Shown: piece after piece, positions 18,766-28,942 of the stretch
Layout of the letters: each line of letters starts with the position of its first letter
Position numbering within the stretch: the stretch's first letter is position 1
DNA from: Sulfurirhabdus autotrophica
GTDB lineage: Bacteria; Pseudomonadota; Gammaproteobacteria; Burkholderiales; SMCO01
Direction: 5' to 3'
NCBI RefSeq assembly: GCF_004346685.1
Contig: NZ_SMCO01000001.1
Location: 434,001 to 498,000 of the forward strand
DNA: 64,000 nucleotides
Translations under genes and position numbers: made by a program
The notes under the pieces: model-generated
The model's database searches: none
The model's input: only the letters and a program-made list of their open reading frames with translations
What the model was told of the DNA's origin: nothing

Positions 18766-21705
18766 TCAACCTAATTCAGCAAGCAGGGATTTTGCATCGT
18801 CTTGTTGTTGCTGGTCTCCTTCGCTCACAACTTCCTGCAGAATTTCACGGGCGCCCTCAGCATCACCCATTTCTACATAAGCTTTTGCCAGATCCAGTTT
18901 GGTAGAAACTTCCTGCCAATGATCGCCGCTTTCAACCTTGCTTTCCACATTTGGCGCAGCGATTGTAGGAGACTCATCCATATCCAGGGTAATTCCGGAA
19001 AGATCCAGTCCCAATGATTCTGATTGCTGCACTTGTGTAGATTCAGCAGGTTCTGGAGATTCCTCATCTAAATTAAAGTCGAAGTCCAAATCCGAATCAT
19101 CGCTGGGCGCTTCAAGAGAGATAGCTTCTTCTTCAGACACAGGAGCCAGACCAATATCAGACTCCGAAGGCAATTCAAGGTCCAGATTACTTCCTAATTC
19201 AAATGCATCTTCGTTTGAATTAAGCTCAGCTTCTTGTTCTTCCTGAGCTGCAGCTTGTTTCTTTTCCAAGGCTTGAGGAATGATAGTATCCATATCAAAA
19301 TCCAAACCAAAATCCTCAAGAACGGGTGCATCAGCTTGTGGCTGCTCTTCTACATCAAGAGGAGATTCTTCTAATGCATCAGCAATACCAGTTTCAGCCT
19401 CAACATCGGAACCTGGCAATTCCATATCAAAATTCAGGATTCCTTCATCTTCATTCTCACTTTCCGATTCAAATAACGGTGCTTCTTCAGGTTCAACCAC
19501 CATATTTGTGTCAGCATCAAGAGAGAAATCGAGGTCTGGCGTTGTGTCATCTACCATATCACTCATTTCAGCAACCGCACCTGCTGTACCAGCCACCGCA
19601 GCCGCAACCATTCCTGCTTTCACGAGGCCGGAATCTTCTTTGGAGGACTCACCGTGCGCTTCAGAAGAAGCAAAACCAGCTGCATAAAGCGGATTTTTAG
19701 GATCCAGTTCCCGACCCATTTCTGCTGCCTTTTCCCACACTGCTCCAGGCTTGCCACTTTGAGCTGCATACAGTTCGCTAGCCAATGTTTCATATGCCTG
19801 AGCATTCTTGCGTGAGGCATAAATCTCCAGCAATTTAAGTTGAATTTCATGCCTGTTTGGATCTTTAGACATCGCTTCATTCAAAATTTCTTCAGCTTGC
19901 GCATCACGGCCGTAAGCCATATAAACTTCTGCTTCAGCTATGGGGTCAACATCGTTGGTATCAATCGTACCCAAACCTGCCTGACTGAAATCAGTGAGGA
20001 AGGAAGTATCACCCGTATCAATCACGCCACCACCGGTATTACCCAAAACGGTATTAGGTTTCAAATCACCACCAGTCATAATACTGTCTTCAAAACTGGT
20101 CAATTTCTTTTTACGTCTGCTACCTGCCACAAACAGACCTGCCAGGCCTGCAAGCAACACAGCACCTGCACCACCTGCCAGATACAGCGGATTATCAATT
20201 ATCTCGTCATACCATGATGCAGCAGGTTTTACTGGTTCTGCTGGCTTGGCTTGCTCTACAGGTGTAATTTTTTCTGGTTCAGGTTTTTTCTCAGGCTCTA
20301 ATTTTGTTGCTTCAACTGGCTTAGCCTCTACAGCTGGTTTTTCTGCAACAACGGGGGCAGGTTCCGCTGCTGGTTTAGCTTCTACTACAGGCGCAGGTTT
20401 CACTTCTTCAGCTGGCTTTGTAACTGGCGGCACTGCTGCTGGACGTTCTTTAGTTGCAGCAGCCTGCTTTTGTAAATCAGCAAGATTTTGGCTCTTAACA
20501 TCCAAAAGCTTTTGCATTTCCTTGATATTTTTTTCCAATTCTGAAATACGTGAACTGGATTCTTTAATTGTTTTTTCTTTCGCTGTTGCTTCTTCTTCCA
20601 GCGAATGAATTCTATCTTGCAAACCTTTCTCATTCTTACCTGCAGCAGCACCCTTGCCTGCTACCACTTCACCCTTGGAAAGTTTCAGTACGTCTTTGCT
20701 TGGCTCAGGCTTAGCGGCTGCTTTATCTTCCGCAGAAGCAATTTTCCCTGTTACTGTCTGGGTCGGTGCCTTTTCTTTCTCGACTTCAGAACCCGCTACA
20801 ACAGCGGCAAGTTTCTGCCTGTAAGAATTCCAGTCCGCAGAATGTACTTTTACTTCTTTTGCTGCTTCTGACTTATCGATTGCGGCCAATTTTTCAGCTT
20901 CTGGTACGCGCAATATCTGACCCGTTTTCAGGCGGTTCATATTACCTGCAAAAGCTTGTTTATTGTTTTGATACAGACCGACAAGCATCTGATCCAGATT
21001 AACGCCTTCTGATTTCAGATTTCCGGCGATCTTGCTTAAGGTATCGCCTTTCTTTACAGCATAATTTTCCGCTTCTTGTGGTGATGCAGTCTGGGAAACA
21101 CCGGAATCTTCTGTTTTTGCCGCTTTTTGTTTAGGGAATGTTCTCTCAGCGGGAGTCATTTTGGAAGACTTAGCGGCGTTAACCGGCTTAGTTGCAGGTG
21201 CAGCACCTTCTGACATATCCGATTTTGGCTTAGCAATTGGCGCTTCCGTGGATATTGCCTTTACCAGGGGGACGGCTACTGGTGATACTGACTGACCTTC
21301 ACCAAAACCTGGTGGATCTAATAACACGCTGTATTCGCGCAGCAAACGACCCGATGACCAGTTCAACTCAATTAACATATCCAGGAAGGGATCATTTACC
21401 GGCGCAGTTGAGGTTATTCTGAGATAAACCTGCCCACCTGGTTTTCTTTCAACACTGAATTTAAGGCTGGAAAGAACTGAAGCCCGTTCAAGTTTAGCGT
21501 CGCGGTATGCTTCTTGCGACGCTAATTTGGCGACGAATGAAGCTACATCTTCTTTTTGATCAGCCATTACGACGGCTTCTGCCCGTAATGGCTGACCAAG
21601 CGCTGAAGTTACTGTTAATTTTCCTAACCCAGCCGCATTCGCTGACAAAGGTAATAGTAACAATCCCGCTGCTATCAGACTTTTTCTAATGATATATTTT
21701 TGCAC
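18766..21705 (-). CDS. fimV: FimV-like polar/type IV pilus-associated peptidoglycan-binding protein
   Basis: A 979-aa envelope protein. It begins with a GTG preceded by GAGG. Layout: signal peptide (residues 1-24), N-terminal FimV domain (LGKLTVTSALGQPLRAEAVV...), a LysM domain near residues 215-270 (YAVKKGDTLSKIAGNLKSEG), a coiled coil (about 355-415), a Pro/Ala/Glu/Lys-rich linker, a transmembrane helix (YLAGGAGAVLLAGLAGLFVAG, near 505-527), a long acidic cytoplasmic region, and a C-terminal TPR-like FimV domain (LDLAKAYVEMGDAEGAREIL). Known members position type IV pilus and polar machinery and bind peptidoglycan. Its location beside asd and truA is conserved. Confidence 0.93.
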   Translation of the reverse strand: MQKYIIRKSLIAAGLLLLPLSANAAGLGKLTVTSALGQPLRAEAVVMADQKEDVASFVAKLASQEAYRDAKLERASVLSSLKFSVERKPGGQVYLRITSTAPVNDPFLDMLIELNWSSGRLLREYSVLLDPPGFGEGQSVSPVAVPLVKAISTEAPIAKPKSDMSEGAAPATKPVNAAKSSKMTPAERTFPKQKAAKTEDSGVSQTASPQEAENYAVKKGDTLSKIAGNLKSEGVNLDQMLVGLYQNNKQAFAGNMNRLKTGQILRVPEAEKLAAIDKSEAAKEVKVHSADWNSYRQKLAAVVAGSEVEKEKAPTQTVTGKIASAEDKAAAKPEPSKDVLKLSKGEVVAGKGAAAGKNEKGLQDRIHSLEEEATAKEKTIKESSSRISELEKNIKEMQKLLDVKSQNLADLQKQAAATKERPAAVPPVTKPAEEVKPAPVVEAKPAAEPAPVVAEKPAVEAKPVEATKLEPEKKPEPEKITPVEQAKPAEPVKPAASWYDEIIDNPLYLAGGAGAVLLAGLAGLFVAGSRRKKKLTSFEDSIMTGGDLKPNTVLGNTGGGVIDTGDTSFLTDFSQAGLGTIDTNDVDPIAEAEVYMAYGRDAQAEEILNEAMSKDPNRHEIQLKLLEIYASRKNAQAYETLASELYAAQSGKPGAVWEKAAEMGRELDPKNPLYAAGFASSEAHGESSKEDSGLVKAGMVAAAVAGTAGAVAEMSDMVDDTTPDLDFSLDADTNMVVEPEEAPLFESESENEDEGILNFDMELPGSDVEAETGIADALEESPLDVEEQPQADAPVLEDFGLDFDMDTIIPQALEKKQAAAQEEQEAELNSNEDAFELGSNLDLELPSESDIGLAPVSEEEAISLEAPSDDSDLDFDFNLDEESPEPAESTQVQQSESLGLDLSGITLDMDESPTIAAPNVESKVESGDHWQEVSTKLDLAKAYVEMGDAEGAREILQEVVSEGDQQQQDDAKSLLAELG

Positions 21706-21851
21706 GTCGCCACCCTCTATTAATCTTTGGCATGGATTTGTAAAAAATCCTGTCTCACTCTTTCATAAATTATGTGCGCATTTCGAGCCAAGTTATAACT
21801 TAACATCATGAAGTTAGAGATGCAAGCTAATCTTTGACCTCACATTGCCAT

Positions 21852-22877
21852 TTACATTAAATATTTTTTAATCAGAATTTCAGCAATCTGTACACTATTA
21901 AGCGCCGCCCCTTTACGCACATTGTCTGAAACCACCCATAAATCAAGGCCCATAGGATGTGAGATATCCTCGCGAATGCGTCCTACAAACACGGGATCAT
22001 TATCAGCGGCTTCGGTAAATGGCGTTGGATAACCACCAGGCACACGCTCGTCATACACAGCTACACCAGGTGCATTTTCCAGCAAAGTGGTAGCGGCTTC
22101 AGCAGAAATTTTCTTACATGTTTCAATATGCACGGCTTCTGAATGCCCAAAAAATACGGGTACACGCACCGCTGTAGGATTAACCATCACTGTTTTATCT
22201 TCGAGAATTTTTTGGGTTTCCCACACCATTTTCATTTCTTCTCGGGTGTAGCCGTTTTCCATAAACACATCAATTTGTGGCAGTACATTGAATGCTATCT
22301 GTTTGGGATAAATATGGGGATCATGAGGATTCTGGTTAAAAATCCCCATTGTTTGCTGAGCCAATTCTTCAATCGCTTCTTTTCCTGTGCCTGAAACTGC
22401 CTGATAAGTGGCCACATTAATACGGGCAATACCCACAGCATCATAAATTGGCTTCAGTGCAACCAGCATTTGAATCGTCGAACAATTCGGGTTGGCAATA
22501 ATACCGCGATTTTTATACTGCCCGATGGCGTGCGCATTAACTTCAGGAATAACCAATGGCACATCGTCTTCATAACGAAATTCAGAAGTGTTATCAATTA
22601 CCACGCAACCTGCAGCCACTGCCTTGGGCGCATATTCTTTAGAAACGCTATCACCAGCCGAAAACAAGCCAATTTGTACTTTTGAAAAGTCAAACTCGGC
22701 AACATCCAGCACAGTTATCTCTTCATCACGAAAATGGATTGTTTCTCCAGCTGAGTGACTTGATGCCAATAGAAAAAGATTACGTACAGGGAAAGACCGG
22801 CTTTCCAGAATTTCGATTATCGCATTGCCGACTGTACCAGTCGCACCCAGAACGGCGACATCGTATTGTTTGGTCAT
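21852..22877 (-). CDS. aspartate-semialdehyde dehydrogenase, second paralogue (Usg position, Gram-positive-type)
   Basis: 341 aa, NADP-dependent reduction of aspartyl phosphate. Rossmann motif VLGATGTVGNAI near residues 9-20. The catalytic cysteine is kept in ANPNCSTIQMLVALKP (Cys132) and the segment TYQAVSGTGKEAIEEL follows. It occupies the position of usg between asd and fimV; unlike enterobacterial Usg it retains the nucleophile, so it is probably a working enzyme. It diverges strongly from the other paralogue just upstream and looks closer to the type found in Gram-positive bacteria. It could be annotated asd2 or usg; I leave the symbol empty. Confidence 0.88.
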   Translation of the reverse strand: MTKQYDVAVLGATGTVGNAIIEILESRSFPVRNLFLLASSHSAGETIHFRDEEITVLDVAEFDFSKVQIGLFSAGDSVSKEYAPKAVAAGCVVIDNTSEFRYEDDVPLVIPEVNAHAIGQYKNRGIIANPNCSTIQMLVALKPIYDAVGIARINVATYQAVSGTGKEAIEELAQQTMGIFNQNPHDPHIYPKQIAFNVLPQIDVFMENGYTREEMKMVWETQKILEDKTVMVNPTAVRVPVFFGHSEAVHIETCKKISAEAATTLLENAPGVAVYDERVPGGYPTPFTEAADNDPVFVGRIREDISHPMGLDLWVVSDNVRKGAALNSVQIAEILIKKYLM

Positions 22878-22990
22878 TAATTAAAACCTATTGAATAAGT
22901 GAGTGAGAATTTGCTGAGCAGCCCATTTGGGTTGTTCAGCAAGGGTACTGAAGTGATAACGACTAAAAACTGAAAAAGTTTAGAAATGGT

Positions 22991-24103
22991 TTAAGCTTCT
23001 ATCAAAATACGCAACATGCGACGCAAGGGTTCTGCAGCACCCCACAAAAGTTGATCGCCTACAGTAAAGGCAGAAAGATACTGCGGCCCCATGGTCAATT
23101 TGCGCATTCGCCCAACAGGCACGTTAAGTGTACCGGTCACTGCGGCTGGCGTGAGTGCTTTCATTGTCAGCTCACGATCATTTGGTATTACCTTCACCCA
23201 CTGGTTGTGACTGGCGATGATATCGTTGATTTCATCCAGGGGAATATCTTTGGTCATTTTGATGGTTAATGCCTGGCTATGGCAACGCATTGCACCAATA
23301 CGCACACACAAACCATCAATCGCAATCGGATTGGCGCTACTACCAAGAATCTTATTTGCTTCAACCTGTGCTTTCCATTCTTCTTTGCTCTGACCTGACT
23401 CAAGCTGAACATCAATCCATGGAATCAACGACCCGGCCAATGGAACAGGCCAGGCTTCGACAGGATAGCGATCGGAGTTGATAAAGTCAGCTACTTTTTT
23501 GTCGATTTCAAGAATAGCCGAAGCGGGATCATCAAGCAGCGATTTTACTTCACCGTTGATTGCGCCCATTTGCTGTATCAATTCACGCATATTACGTGCA
23601 CCAGCGCCAGAAGCCGCCTGATATGTCATAGGGCTGATCCACTCAACCAGTCCCTTATCAAACAAACCACCTATCGCCATCAACATGAGACTAACCGTGC
23701 AATTACCACCAACATAGGTTTTTACATTACTAGCAAGCCCTTTCTTGATCACATCTTTATTCACTGGATCAAGAATGATGATCGCCTCTTCTTTCATGCG
23801 TAGTGTTGAAGCAGCATCAATCCAGTAGCCTTTCCAGCCAGAATTTCTCAGTTGGGGGTAAATCTCACTGGTGTAATCTCCACCCTGACAAGAAATGATG
23901 GCGTCCATTGCCTTGAGTTCTACGATATTTTTGGCATCTTTGAGTGGAGGAACATCCTTTCCAATATTGGGACCTTTTCCGCCAGGATTGGAGGTTGTGA
24001 AAAAAACCGGATCAATCAGGTCGAAATCTTTCTCCTGCTGCATGCGCTGCATGAGTACCGAACCAACCATACCACGCCATCCAATCAGACCTACTCGCAT
24101 CAT
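22991..24103 (-). CDS. asd: aspartate-semialdehyde dehydrogenase
   Basis: 370 aa, of the proteobacterial type, for lysine, threonine, methionine and diaminopimelate synthesis. N-terminal Rossmann [18 protein letters not shown]; catalytic Cys135 in [32 protein letters not shown] next to it; His in the segment [16 protein letters not shown] near residue 277. Second in the order leuB-asd-asd2-fimV. The 113-base gap to the paralogue contains an imperfect 12-bp hairpin at 22913-22940. Confidence 0.95.
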   Translation of the reverse strand: MMRVGLIGWRGMVGSVLMQRMQQEKDFDLIDPVFFTTSNPGGKGPNIGKDVPPLKDAKNIVELKAMDAIISCQGGDYTSEIYPQLRNSGWKGYWIDAASTLRMKEEAIIILDPVNKDVIKKGLASNVKTYVGGNCTVSLMLMAIGGLFDKGLVEWISPMTYQAASGAGARNMRELIQQMGAINGEVKSLLDDPASAILEIDKKVADFINSDRYPVEAWPVPLAGSLIPWIDVQLESGQSKEEWKAQVEANKILGSSANPIAIDGLCVRIGAMRCHSQALTIKMTKDIPLDEINDIIASHNQWVKVIPNDRELTMKALTPAAVTGTLNVPVGRMRKLTMGPQYLSAFTVGDQLLWGAAEPLRRMLRILIEA

Positions 24104-24181
24104 AAATTCCCTAAATCAAAAAATTCTTTCATCACAGAAAAGGCTGAGCGTTATACCTTTTCATTGAAATGGTCACAACTA

Positions 24182-25246
24182 TCACAATGCTGCGACTACC
24201 GCCTCACCCATTTCAACGGTACCTACCTTTCTTGTCCCTTCCACGTAGATGTCCGCAGTACGATAGCCTTGTGAAATAGCGCTTTTTACCGCAGCTTCAA
24301 TACGCAAGGCACTTTCTTCCTGGTTAAAGGTGTAGCGCAACATCATGGCAACCGACAAAATAGTTGCTAATGGATTAGCAATATTTTTGCCAGCAATATC
24401 GGGTGCAGAACCATGTATCGGTTCGTACATACCCTTATTATTTTCGTTCAGTGAGGCAGACGGCAACATACCGATGGAACCTGTCAGCATAGAGGCTTCA
24501 TCAGATAAAATATCACCAAATATATTACCCGTTAAAATCACATCAAATTGCTTGGGGTTACGCACAAGCTGCATGGCTGCGTTATCTACGTACATATGAG
24601 ACAATTCAACTTCCGGATATTGCTTAGCCACCTCCAGCACCACTTCCCGCCAGAGTTCGCTTGTTTCCAGCACATTTGCCTTTTCAACCGAACACATTTT
24701 TTTCCCGCGCTTCATCGCTATCTGGAAACCTGTATGTGCTACGCGTCGCACTTCAGACTCACTATAGAGCATGGTGTTAAAGCCTTCACGCTCACCATTG
24801 GCATTCACCCGAATCCCGCGAGGCTGACCAAAATACAGATCACCAGTTAACTCACGCACTATCATGATGTCCAGGCCGGCTACAATTTCCGGTTTGAGAG
24901 AAGAGGCATCAGCCAGCTCTTCATACAAAATAGCGGGGCGTAAATTCGCAAATAAATTCAATTCTTTGCGAATACGTAACAGTCCTTGTTCAGGGCGCAT
25001 CGGACGAGGCAACTTGTCATACTGGTAACCCCCTACAGCTCCCAATAGAACCGCATCGGCAGCATTTGCCAACTTGAGCGTCGCTTCTGGCAAAGGATCG
25101 CCGGCTGCATCATAGCCTGCACCTCCGATAGGGGCTTCTTCCATTTCAAATTTCAAGCCATCGCTTTGTATTGCCTTTAAAACCTTAACCGCTTGAGCGG
25201 TCACTTCCGGACCAATACCATCACCTGGCAAAACCGCAATTTTCAT
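24182..25246 (-). CDS. leuB: 3-isopropylmalate dehydrogenase
   Basis: 354-aa enzyme oxidatively decarboxylating 3-isopropylmalate in leucine synthesis. Features: [22 protein letters not shown] at the N terminus, the substrate-arginine region [17 protein letters not shown], metal ligands in [11 protein letters not shown] and [21 protein letters not shown], and [18 protein letters not shown]. It is 123 bases after leuD and 78 bases before asd. Confidence 0.96.
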   Translation of the reverse strand: MKIAVLPGDGIGPEVTAQAVKVLKAIQSDGLKFEMEEAPIGGAGYDAAGDPLPEATLKLANAADAVLLGAVGGYQYDKLPRPMRPEQGLLRIRKELNLFANLRPAILYEELADASSLKPEIVAGLDIMIVRELTGDLYFGQPRGIRVNANGEREGFNTMLYSESEVRRVAHTGFQIAMKRGKKMCSVEKANVLETSELWREVVLEVAKQYPEVELSHMYVDNAAMQLVRNPKQFDVILTGNIFGDILSDEASMLTGSIGMLPSASLNENNKGMYEPIHGSAPDIAGKNIANPLATILSVAMMLRYTFNQEESALRIEAAVKSAISQGYRTADIYVEGTRKVGTVEMGEAVVAAL

Positions 25247-25369
25247 ATTTTTTCCTAATCAATATCTGTGAAACCAAGAGGTGTCGATAAACCACCTCCT
25301 TTAAAAATTCAAACCACAACGTGCAGGCGTTATATCCGCAATTTCAGAACCAAGCGCTTTAAACCAAAA

Positions 25370-26008
25370 TCAAGTAAACAGCCAGGAGGCCTCTTGCTGA
25401 CGTTTATCTTCATAAGCCTTGATTTTATCAACGTGACGCAGTGTCAAACCTATGTCGTCCAATCCATTCAGCAGACAATATTTACGAAACGCATCCACCG
25501 AAAATGCAAATACCTTCCCCGATGGCGTGGTCACCGTTTGTGCTTCAAGATCGATTGCTAAACGATAACCTTCTATTTCACTCGTTTCACGAAATAACAT
25601 ATCTACATCTTGCGCATCCAGCACAATGGGCAATATTCCGTTTTTAAAACAATTATTGAAGAAAATATCTGCAAAGCTTGGCGCGATAATGGCACGAAAA
25701 CCAAAATCTTCCAAAGCCCAGGGCGCATGTTCACGAGATGAACCACAGCCGAAATTTTCACGTGCCAATAGCACCTGCGCACCCTGATAGCGTTCCAGAT
25801 TCAGAACAAATTCGGGGTTAACGGGGCGATTGGGGTTATCCATACCAGGTTCGCCATGATCAAGATAGCGCCATTCATCAAATAGATTGGGGCCAAACCC
25901 GGTACGTTTAATTGACTTCAGAAATTGCTTGGGAATGATTGCATCCGTATCAACGTTGGCCCTGTCAAGGGGTGCAACCAAACCATCAAGCCGAGTGAAC
26001 TTATCCAT
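25370..26008 (-). CDS. leuD: 3-isopropylmalate dehydratase small subunit
   Basis: 212 aa, the swivel-domain subunit that completes the LeuC active site. Conserved [20 protein letters not shown] and [15 protein letters not shown] motifs present. Separated from leuC by the small lipoprotein gene only, so leuC-ecn-leuD is one transcription unit. Confidence 0.96.
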   Translation of the reverse strand: MDKFTRLDGLVAPLDRANVDTDAIIPKQFLKSIKRTGFGPNLFDEWRYLDHGEPGMDNPNRPVNPEFVLNLERYQGAQVLLARENFGCGSSREHAPWALEDFGFRAIIAPSFADIFFNNCFKNGILPIVLDAQDVDMLFRETSEIEGYRLAIDLEAQTVTTPSGKVFAFSVDAFRKYCLLNGLDDIGLTLRHVDKIKAYEDKRQQEASWLFT

Positions 26009-26010
26009 TA

Positions 26011-26154
26011 CTACCTCTTTTTCTCGTCAGCTTTTTTTTCAATCTTGTCGCCCAGCTTGGACACATCCTTGCCAAAACCTTCCACAGTGTTACAACCTGC
26101 CAAACCCATCACAGAGAGTGTTAACACAAACAAAAATACTTTCTTCATCAACAT
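26011..26154 (-). CDS. entericidin-like small lipoprotein
   Basis: A 47-aa lipoprotein starting at ATG 26154, 7 bases after AGGAG; longer in-frame readings upstream run into leuC and are not supported. Lys-Lys signal peptide, hydrophobic core, lipobox LAGC (Cys near residue 21), then a short hydrophilic helix ([26 protein letters not shown]), the form of the entericidin EcnA/EcnB family of envelope lipoproteins. In E. coli these are a bacteriolytic lipoprotein and its antidote; only one member is present here and a toxin role is not implied. Placement between leuC and leuD recurs in betaproteobacteria as far as I remember. Confidence 0.85.
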   Translation of the reverse strand: MLMKKVFLFVLTLSVMGLAGCNTVEGFGKDVSKLGDKIEKKADEKKR

Positions 26155-26173
26155 GAAACTGCTCCTAAAAGTG

Positions 26174-27583
26174 TTATGCCGGCATATTTCGAACATCAGC
26201 GAAATGCCCGGCAATAGCCGCAGCAGCAGCCATTGCCGGGCTAACCAGGTGCGTTCTACTCCCTGGCCCTTGGCGTCCTTCAAAATTTCGATTGGAAGTC
26301 GATGCGCAGCGTTCACCTGGCTCAAGTTTGTCCGCATTCATTGCGAGACACATGGAACAGCCCGGCTCACGCCACTCAAAACCTGCAGCCACGAATATTT
26401 TGTCCAGCCCTTCCAGTTCAGCCTGCTTTTTTACCAGTCCAGATCCTGGCACCACCATTGCCAATTTAATGTTTTTAGCAATATGCCTGCCTCGCGCCAC
26501 ATCTGCTGCCGCGCGCAAATCTTCAATTCTGGAGTTGGTGCATGAGCCAATAAACACCTTGTCAATCTGAATGTCAGTGATAGGTGTGTTAGGTTGCAAG
26601 CCCATATATTTTAACGCGTGTTCAATACTGCTGCGCTTTACTGGGTCACTTTCCTTTGCAGGGTCAGGTACTTTACCATCTACGGTCGTAACCATTTCTG
26701 GTGAAGTACCCCAGGTAACCTGTGGCAAGATCTGGGCGGCATCCATTTTGATGACCTTATCAAATTGCGCTTCAGGATCGCTCACCAAAGAACGCCAGTT
26801 AGTGACAGCCTGATCCCACATTTCCCCTTTTGGTGCAAAGGGGCGACCTTTTACATAATCGATGGTTGTGTCATCAACAGCGACCATTCCGGCACGCGCA
26901 CCAGCTTCAATAGCCATGTTGCACAGTGTCATGCGCCCTTCCATGGAAAGACTGCGAATGGCACTGCCTGCAAATTCGATAGCAAAACCTGTGCCGCCTG
27001 CTGTTCCGATATGCCCAATAATCGCGAGTGCTATATCTTTTGCAGTGACACCAGCTCCAAGGGTACCCTCAACCAGTATTTGCATGGCTTTGGATTTTTT
27101 CTGGAGCAAACATTGCGTCGCCAGGACATGTTCAACCTCGCTGGTACCGATACCTTGGGCCAGTGCTGCAAAAGCGCCATGAGTACTGGTATGGGAATCT
27201 CCGCATACCACGGTCATTCCGGGAAGTGTCGCACCCTGCTCTGGTCCAATAACATGCACGATACCCTGACGCACGTCATTCATTTTAAATTCAGTGATGC
27301 CGAATTCTTCGCAATTCTGGTCCAGTGTTTCCACTTGCAATCGTGAAATCGGATCAGCAATACCATGGCTGCGGTCAGTTGTAGGAACGTTGTGGTCAGC
27401 CACAGCGAGATTAGCGTTAATCCGCCTGGGCTTGCGACCTTCAAGGCGTAACCCTTCAAAGGCCTGGGGGCTGGTTACTTCATGCACCAAATGACGGTCT
27501 ATATACAGCAATGCTGTTCCGTCTGATTCCTCATGCACTACATGTTGCTGCCACAATTTATCGTAAAGGGTTTGCTTGCTCAT
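26174..27583 (-). CDS. leuC: 3-isopropylmalate dehydratase large subunit
   Basis: 469-aa aconitase-family enzyme. 4Fe-4S ligands are in [15 protein letters not shown] (one Cys) and [11 protein letters not shown] (two Cys, CxxC). [30 protein letters not shown] region is present. First gene of the leu run; the 78-base gap to the upstream MFS gene contains no obvious terminator. Confidence 0.97.
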   Translation of the reverse strand: MSKQTLYDKLWQQHVVHEESDGTALLYIDRHLVHEVTSPQAFEGLRLEGRKPRRINANLAVADHNVPTTDRSHGIADPISRLQVETLDQNCEEFGITEFKMNDVRQGIVHVIGPEQGATLPGMTVVCGDSHTSTHGAFAALAQGIGTSEVEHVLATQCLLQKKSKAMQILVEGTLGAGVTAKDIALAIIGHIGTAGGTGFAIEFAGSAIRSLSMEGRMTLCNMAIEAGARAGMVAVDDTTIDYVKGRPFAPKGEMWDQAVTNWRSLVSDPEAQFDKVIKMDAAQILPQVTWGTSPEMVTTVDGKVPDPAKESDPVKRSSIEHALKYMGLQPNTPITDIQIDKVFIGSCTNSRIEDLRAAADVARGRHIAKNIKLAMVVPGSGLVKKQAELEGLDKIFVAAGFEWREPGCSMCLAMNADKLEPGERCASTSNRNFEGRQGPGSRTHLVSPAMAAAAAIAGHFADVRNMPA

Positions 27584-27661
27584 AATGGTTGGGGCAATAA
27601 AATAGTAAATTATTACATAATGGTGATCGAAGGGGTAGAGCCCGTGGTTACAAACTGTTCA

Positions 27662-28816
27662 TCATGCAACCTGCTTATCATTTAATCCCACCTTCCAGAT
27701 CAGCAGAACCATTGCAAGAAATGCAAAACCTGATGCAATGGTGAAGGTCACATTAGGCCCCAGCGAATCCCAGCTGTACCCACTATACAGGCCGCCAAGT
27801 GTACCACCGGCACCAAATGCTACGCTGTTGTAAATACCTTGCCCCTTGGATTGGTGTTTACCTTTAAAGTGGTGATGTATCAAAGCTACAGCAGATGCAT
27901 GGTAAGAGCCAAAACTGGCAGCATGCAGAATTTGTGCAAACAGGATTACCCCTAACCATTTCACTCCCCATGCAATCAATAGAAAACGCAACACCGCCAT
28001 GGCAAAGCTGAACAGCAATATTTGCTGCAGCGTGAAAATGCGAAATAGCTTCGGCATCCAGATAAATACGGCGATTTCACAAATAACGCCTAATGCCCAC
28101 AACCAACCCACGCTGCTTTTACTATAGCCGTTATCCACCAGATAAATCGAATAAAAGGTGTAATATGGTCCATGTGCAGCTGCCATCAAAAAACAGGCTG
28201 CAATCAATATAAATACTTCTGGTTTTTTTATGATGTGCCAGACTGAAAGATGGTCTGTTTCATGGGCAATCATCTGCGCTTCGGGGATATAACGGGAAAA
28301 AAGAACTAACCCTGCCATCATTCCCAATATTGCCCATAGTAAAAAGCGGATCGGCATGAAATCCAGCAAATAGCCCAACCCGACTACAGCCAGAATAAAG
28401 CCGATTGAACCCCACAGGCGAATTTTACCGTATTGGTCGGTTTTTTTGCCCAGATGACTGAGGGTAGTCGCTTCAACGAGAGGCAGTGATGCACTCCAGA
28501 AAAAACTCATCAGTGACATCACAATAAACAACCAGAGAAAACTGGTTCCGAAAAACACACCAATATAGCTTGCCATGCTGGCCATTGCTGCAATCTGTAC
28601 GATCAAAACCCGCTTGCCATGACGGTCAGCAATCCAGCTCCAGATATTAGGCGCAAAAATTCGCATAACCTGAAGCAAAGACATCAGTACGCCAATCTGA
28701 AAAGCGTTAAATTCGAGCGATTTTAGATATAGGCCCCAGAATGGAGCCATAGCGCCGACGAAGGCGAAATAGAAGAAGTAAAAGCCAGAAAGGCGCCAGT
28801 AAGGCAAGTTTTGCAT
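27662..28816 (-). CDS. MFS transporter, HcaT/nucleoside:H+ symporter-like
   Basis: 384 aa, 12 predicted membrane segments. The motif A-like loop between helices 2 and 3 reads IWSWIADRHGKR. The overall layout (N terminus YWRLSGFYFFYFAFVGAMAPFWGLYLKSL) is that of the MFS_1-like branch that includes the putative 3-phenylpropionate transporter HcaT. Substrate unknown. It is on the leu strand but separated from leuC by 78 bases; probably not part of leucine metabolism. Confidence 0.75.
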   Translation of the reverse strand: MQNLPYWRLSGFYFFYFAFVGAMAPFWGLYLKSLEFNAFQIGVLMSLLQVMRIFAPNIWSWIADRHGKRVLIVQIAAMASMASYIGVFFGTSFLWLFIVMSLMSFFWSASLPLVEATTLSHLGKKTDQYGKIRLWGSIGFILAVVGLGYLLDFMPIRFLLWAILGMMAGLVLFSRYIPEAQMIAHETDHLSVWHIIKKPEVFILIAACFLMAAAHGPYYTFYSIYLVDNGYSKSSVGWLWALGVICEIAVFIWMPKLFRIFTLQQILLFSFAMAVLRFLLIAWGVKWLGVILFAQILHAASFGSYHASAVALIHHHFKGKHQSKGQGIYNSVAFGAGGTLGGLYSGYSWDSLGPNVTFTIASGFAFLAMVLLIWKVGLNDKQVA

Positions 28817-28826
28817 AAAATTATTT

Positions 28827-28942
28827 CACCGCAGAAGCGCTGAGGCACGGAGAATTCTTCAAACCAAAGCTGGCAAGTAGAAAAATTGATACGTCGTATT
28901 GTCTAACCGTACGTACCCGAAGTCCTCCGTACCTCTACGGTT
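28827..28942. repeat. intergenic imperfect inverted repeat (CAGAGG-type element)
   Basis: Fills the gap between aroC and the MFS gene. Left arm ACCGCAGA...GAGGCACGGAG (28828-28852), right arm CTCCGTACCTCTACGGT (28924-28940 region). The arms pair with one 6-8 base insertion; the centre is unrelated. Related arms occur at 32970-33076 and 47341-47427. Confidence 0.55.

Noticed and set aside
19280-19700. Open frames antisense to the acidic region of fimV
   Set aside because: Ser/Gln-rich translations are the expected complement of the Asp/Glu/Leu-rich fimV coding region.
22913-22940. 12-bp imperfect hairpin between the two asd genes as terminator
   Set aside because: On the transcribed (minus) strand two pairs are A-C mismatches and no T run follows.
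25278-25298. GAGGTG/CACCTC hairpin in the leuD-leuB gap as attenuator or terminator
   Set aside because: Only 6 bp with no T run on the transcribed strand and no leader peptide.
26011-26154. Entericidin toxin-antitoxin pair
   Set aside because: Only one small lipoprotein gene is present; no adjacent second member.
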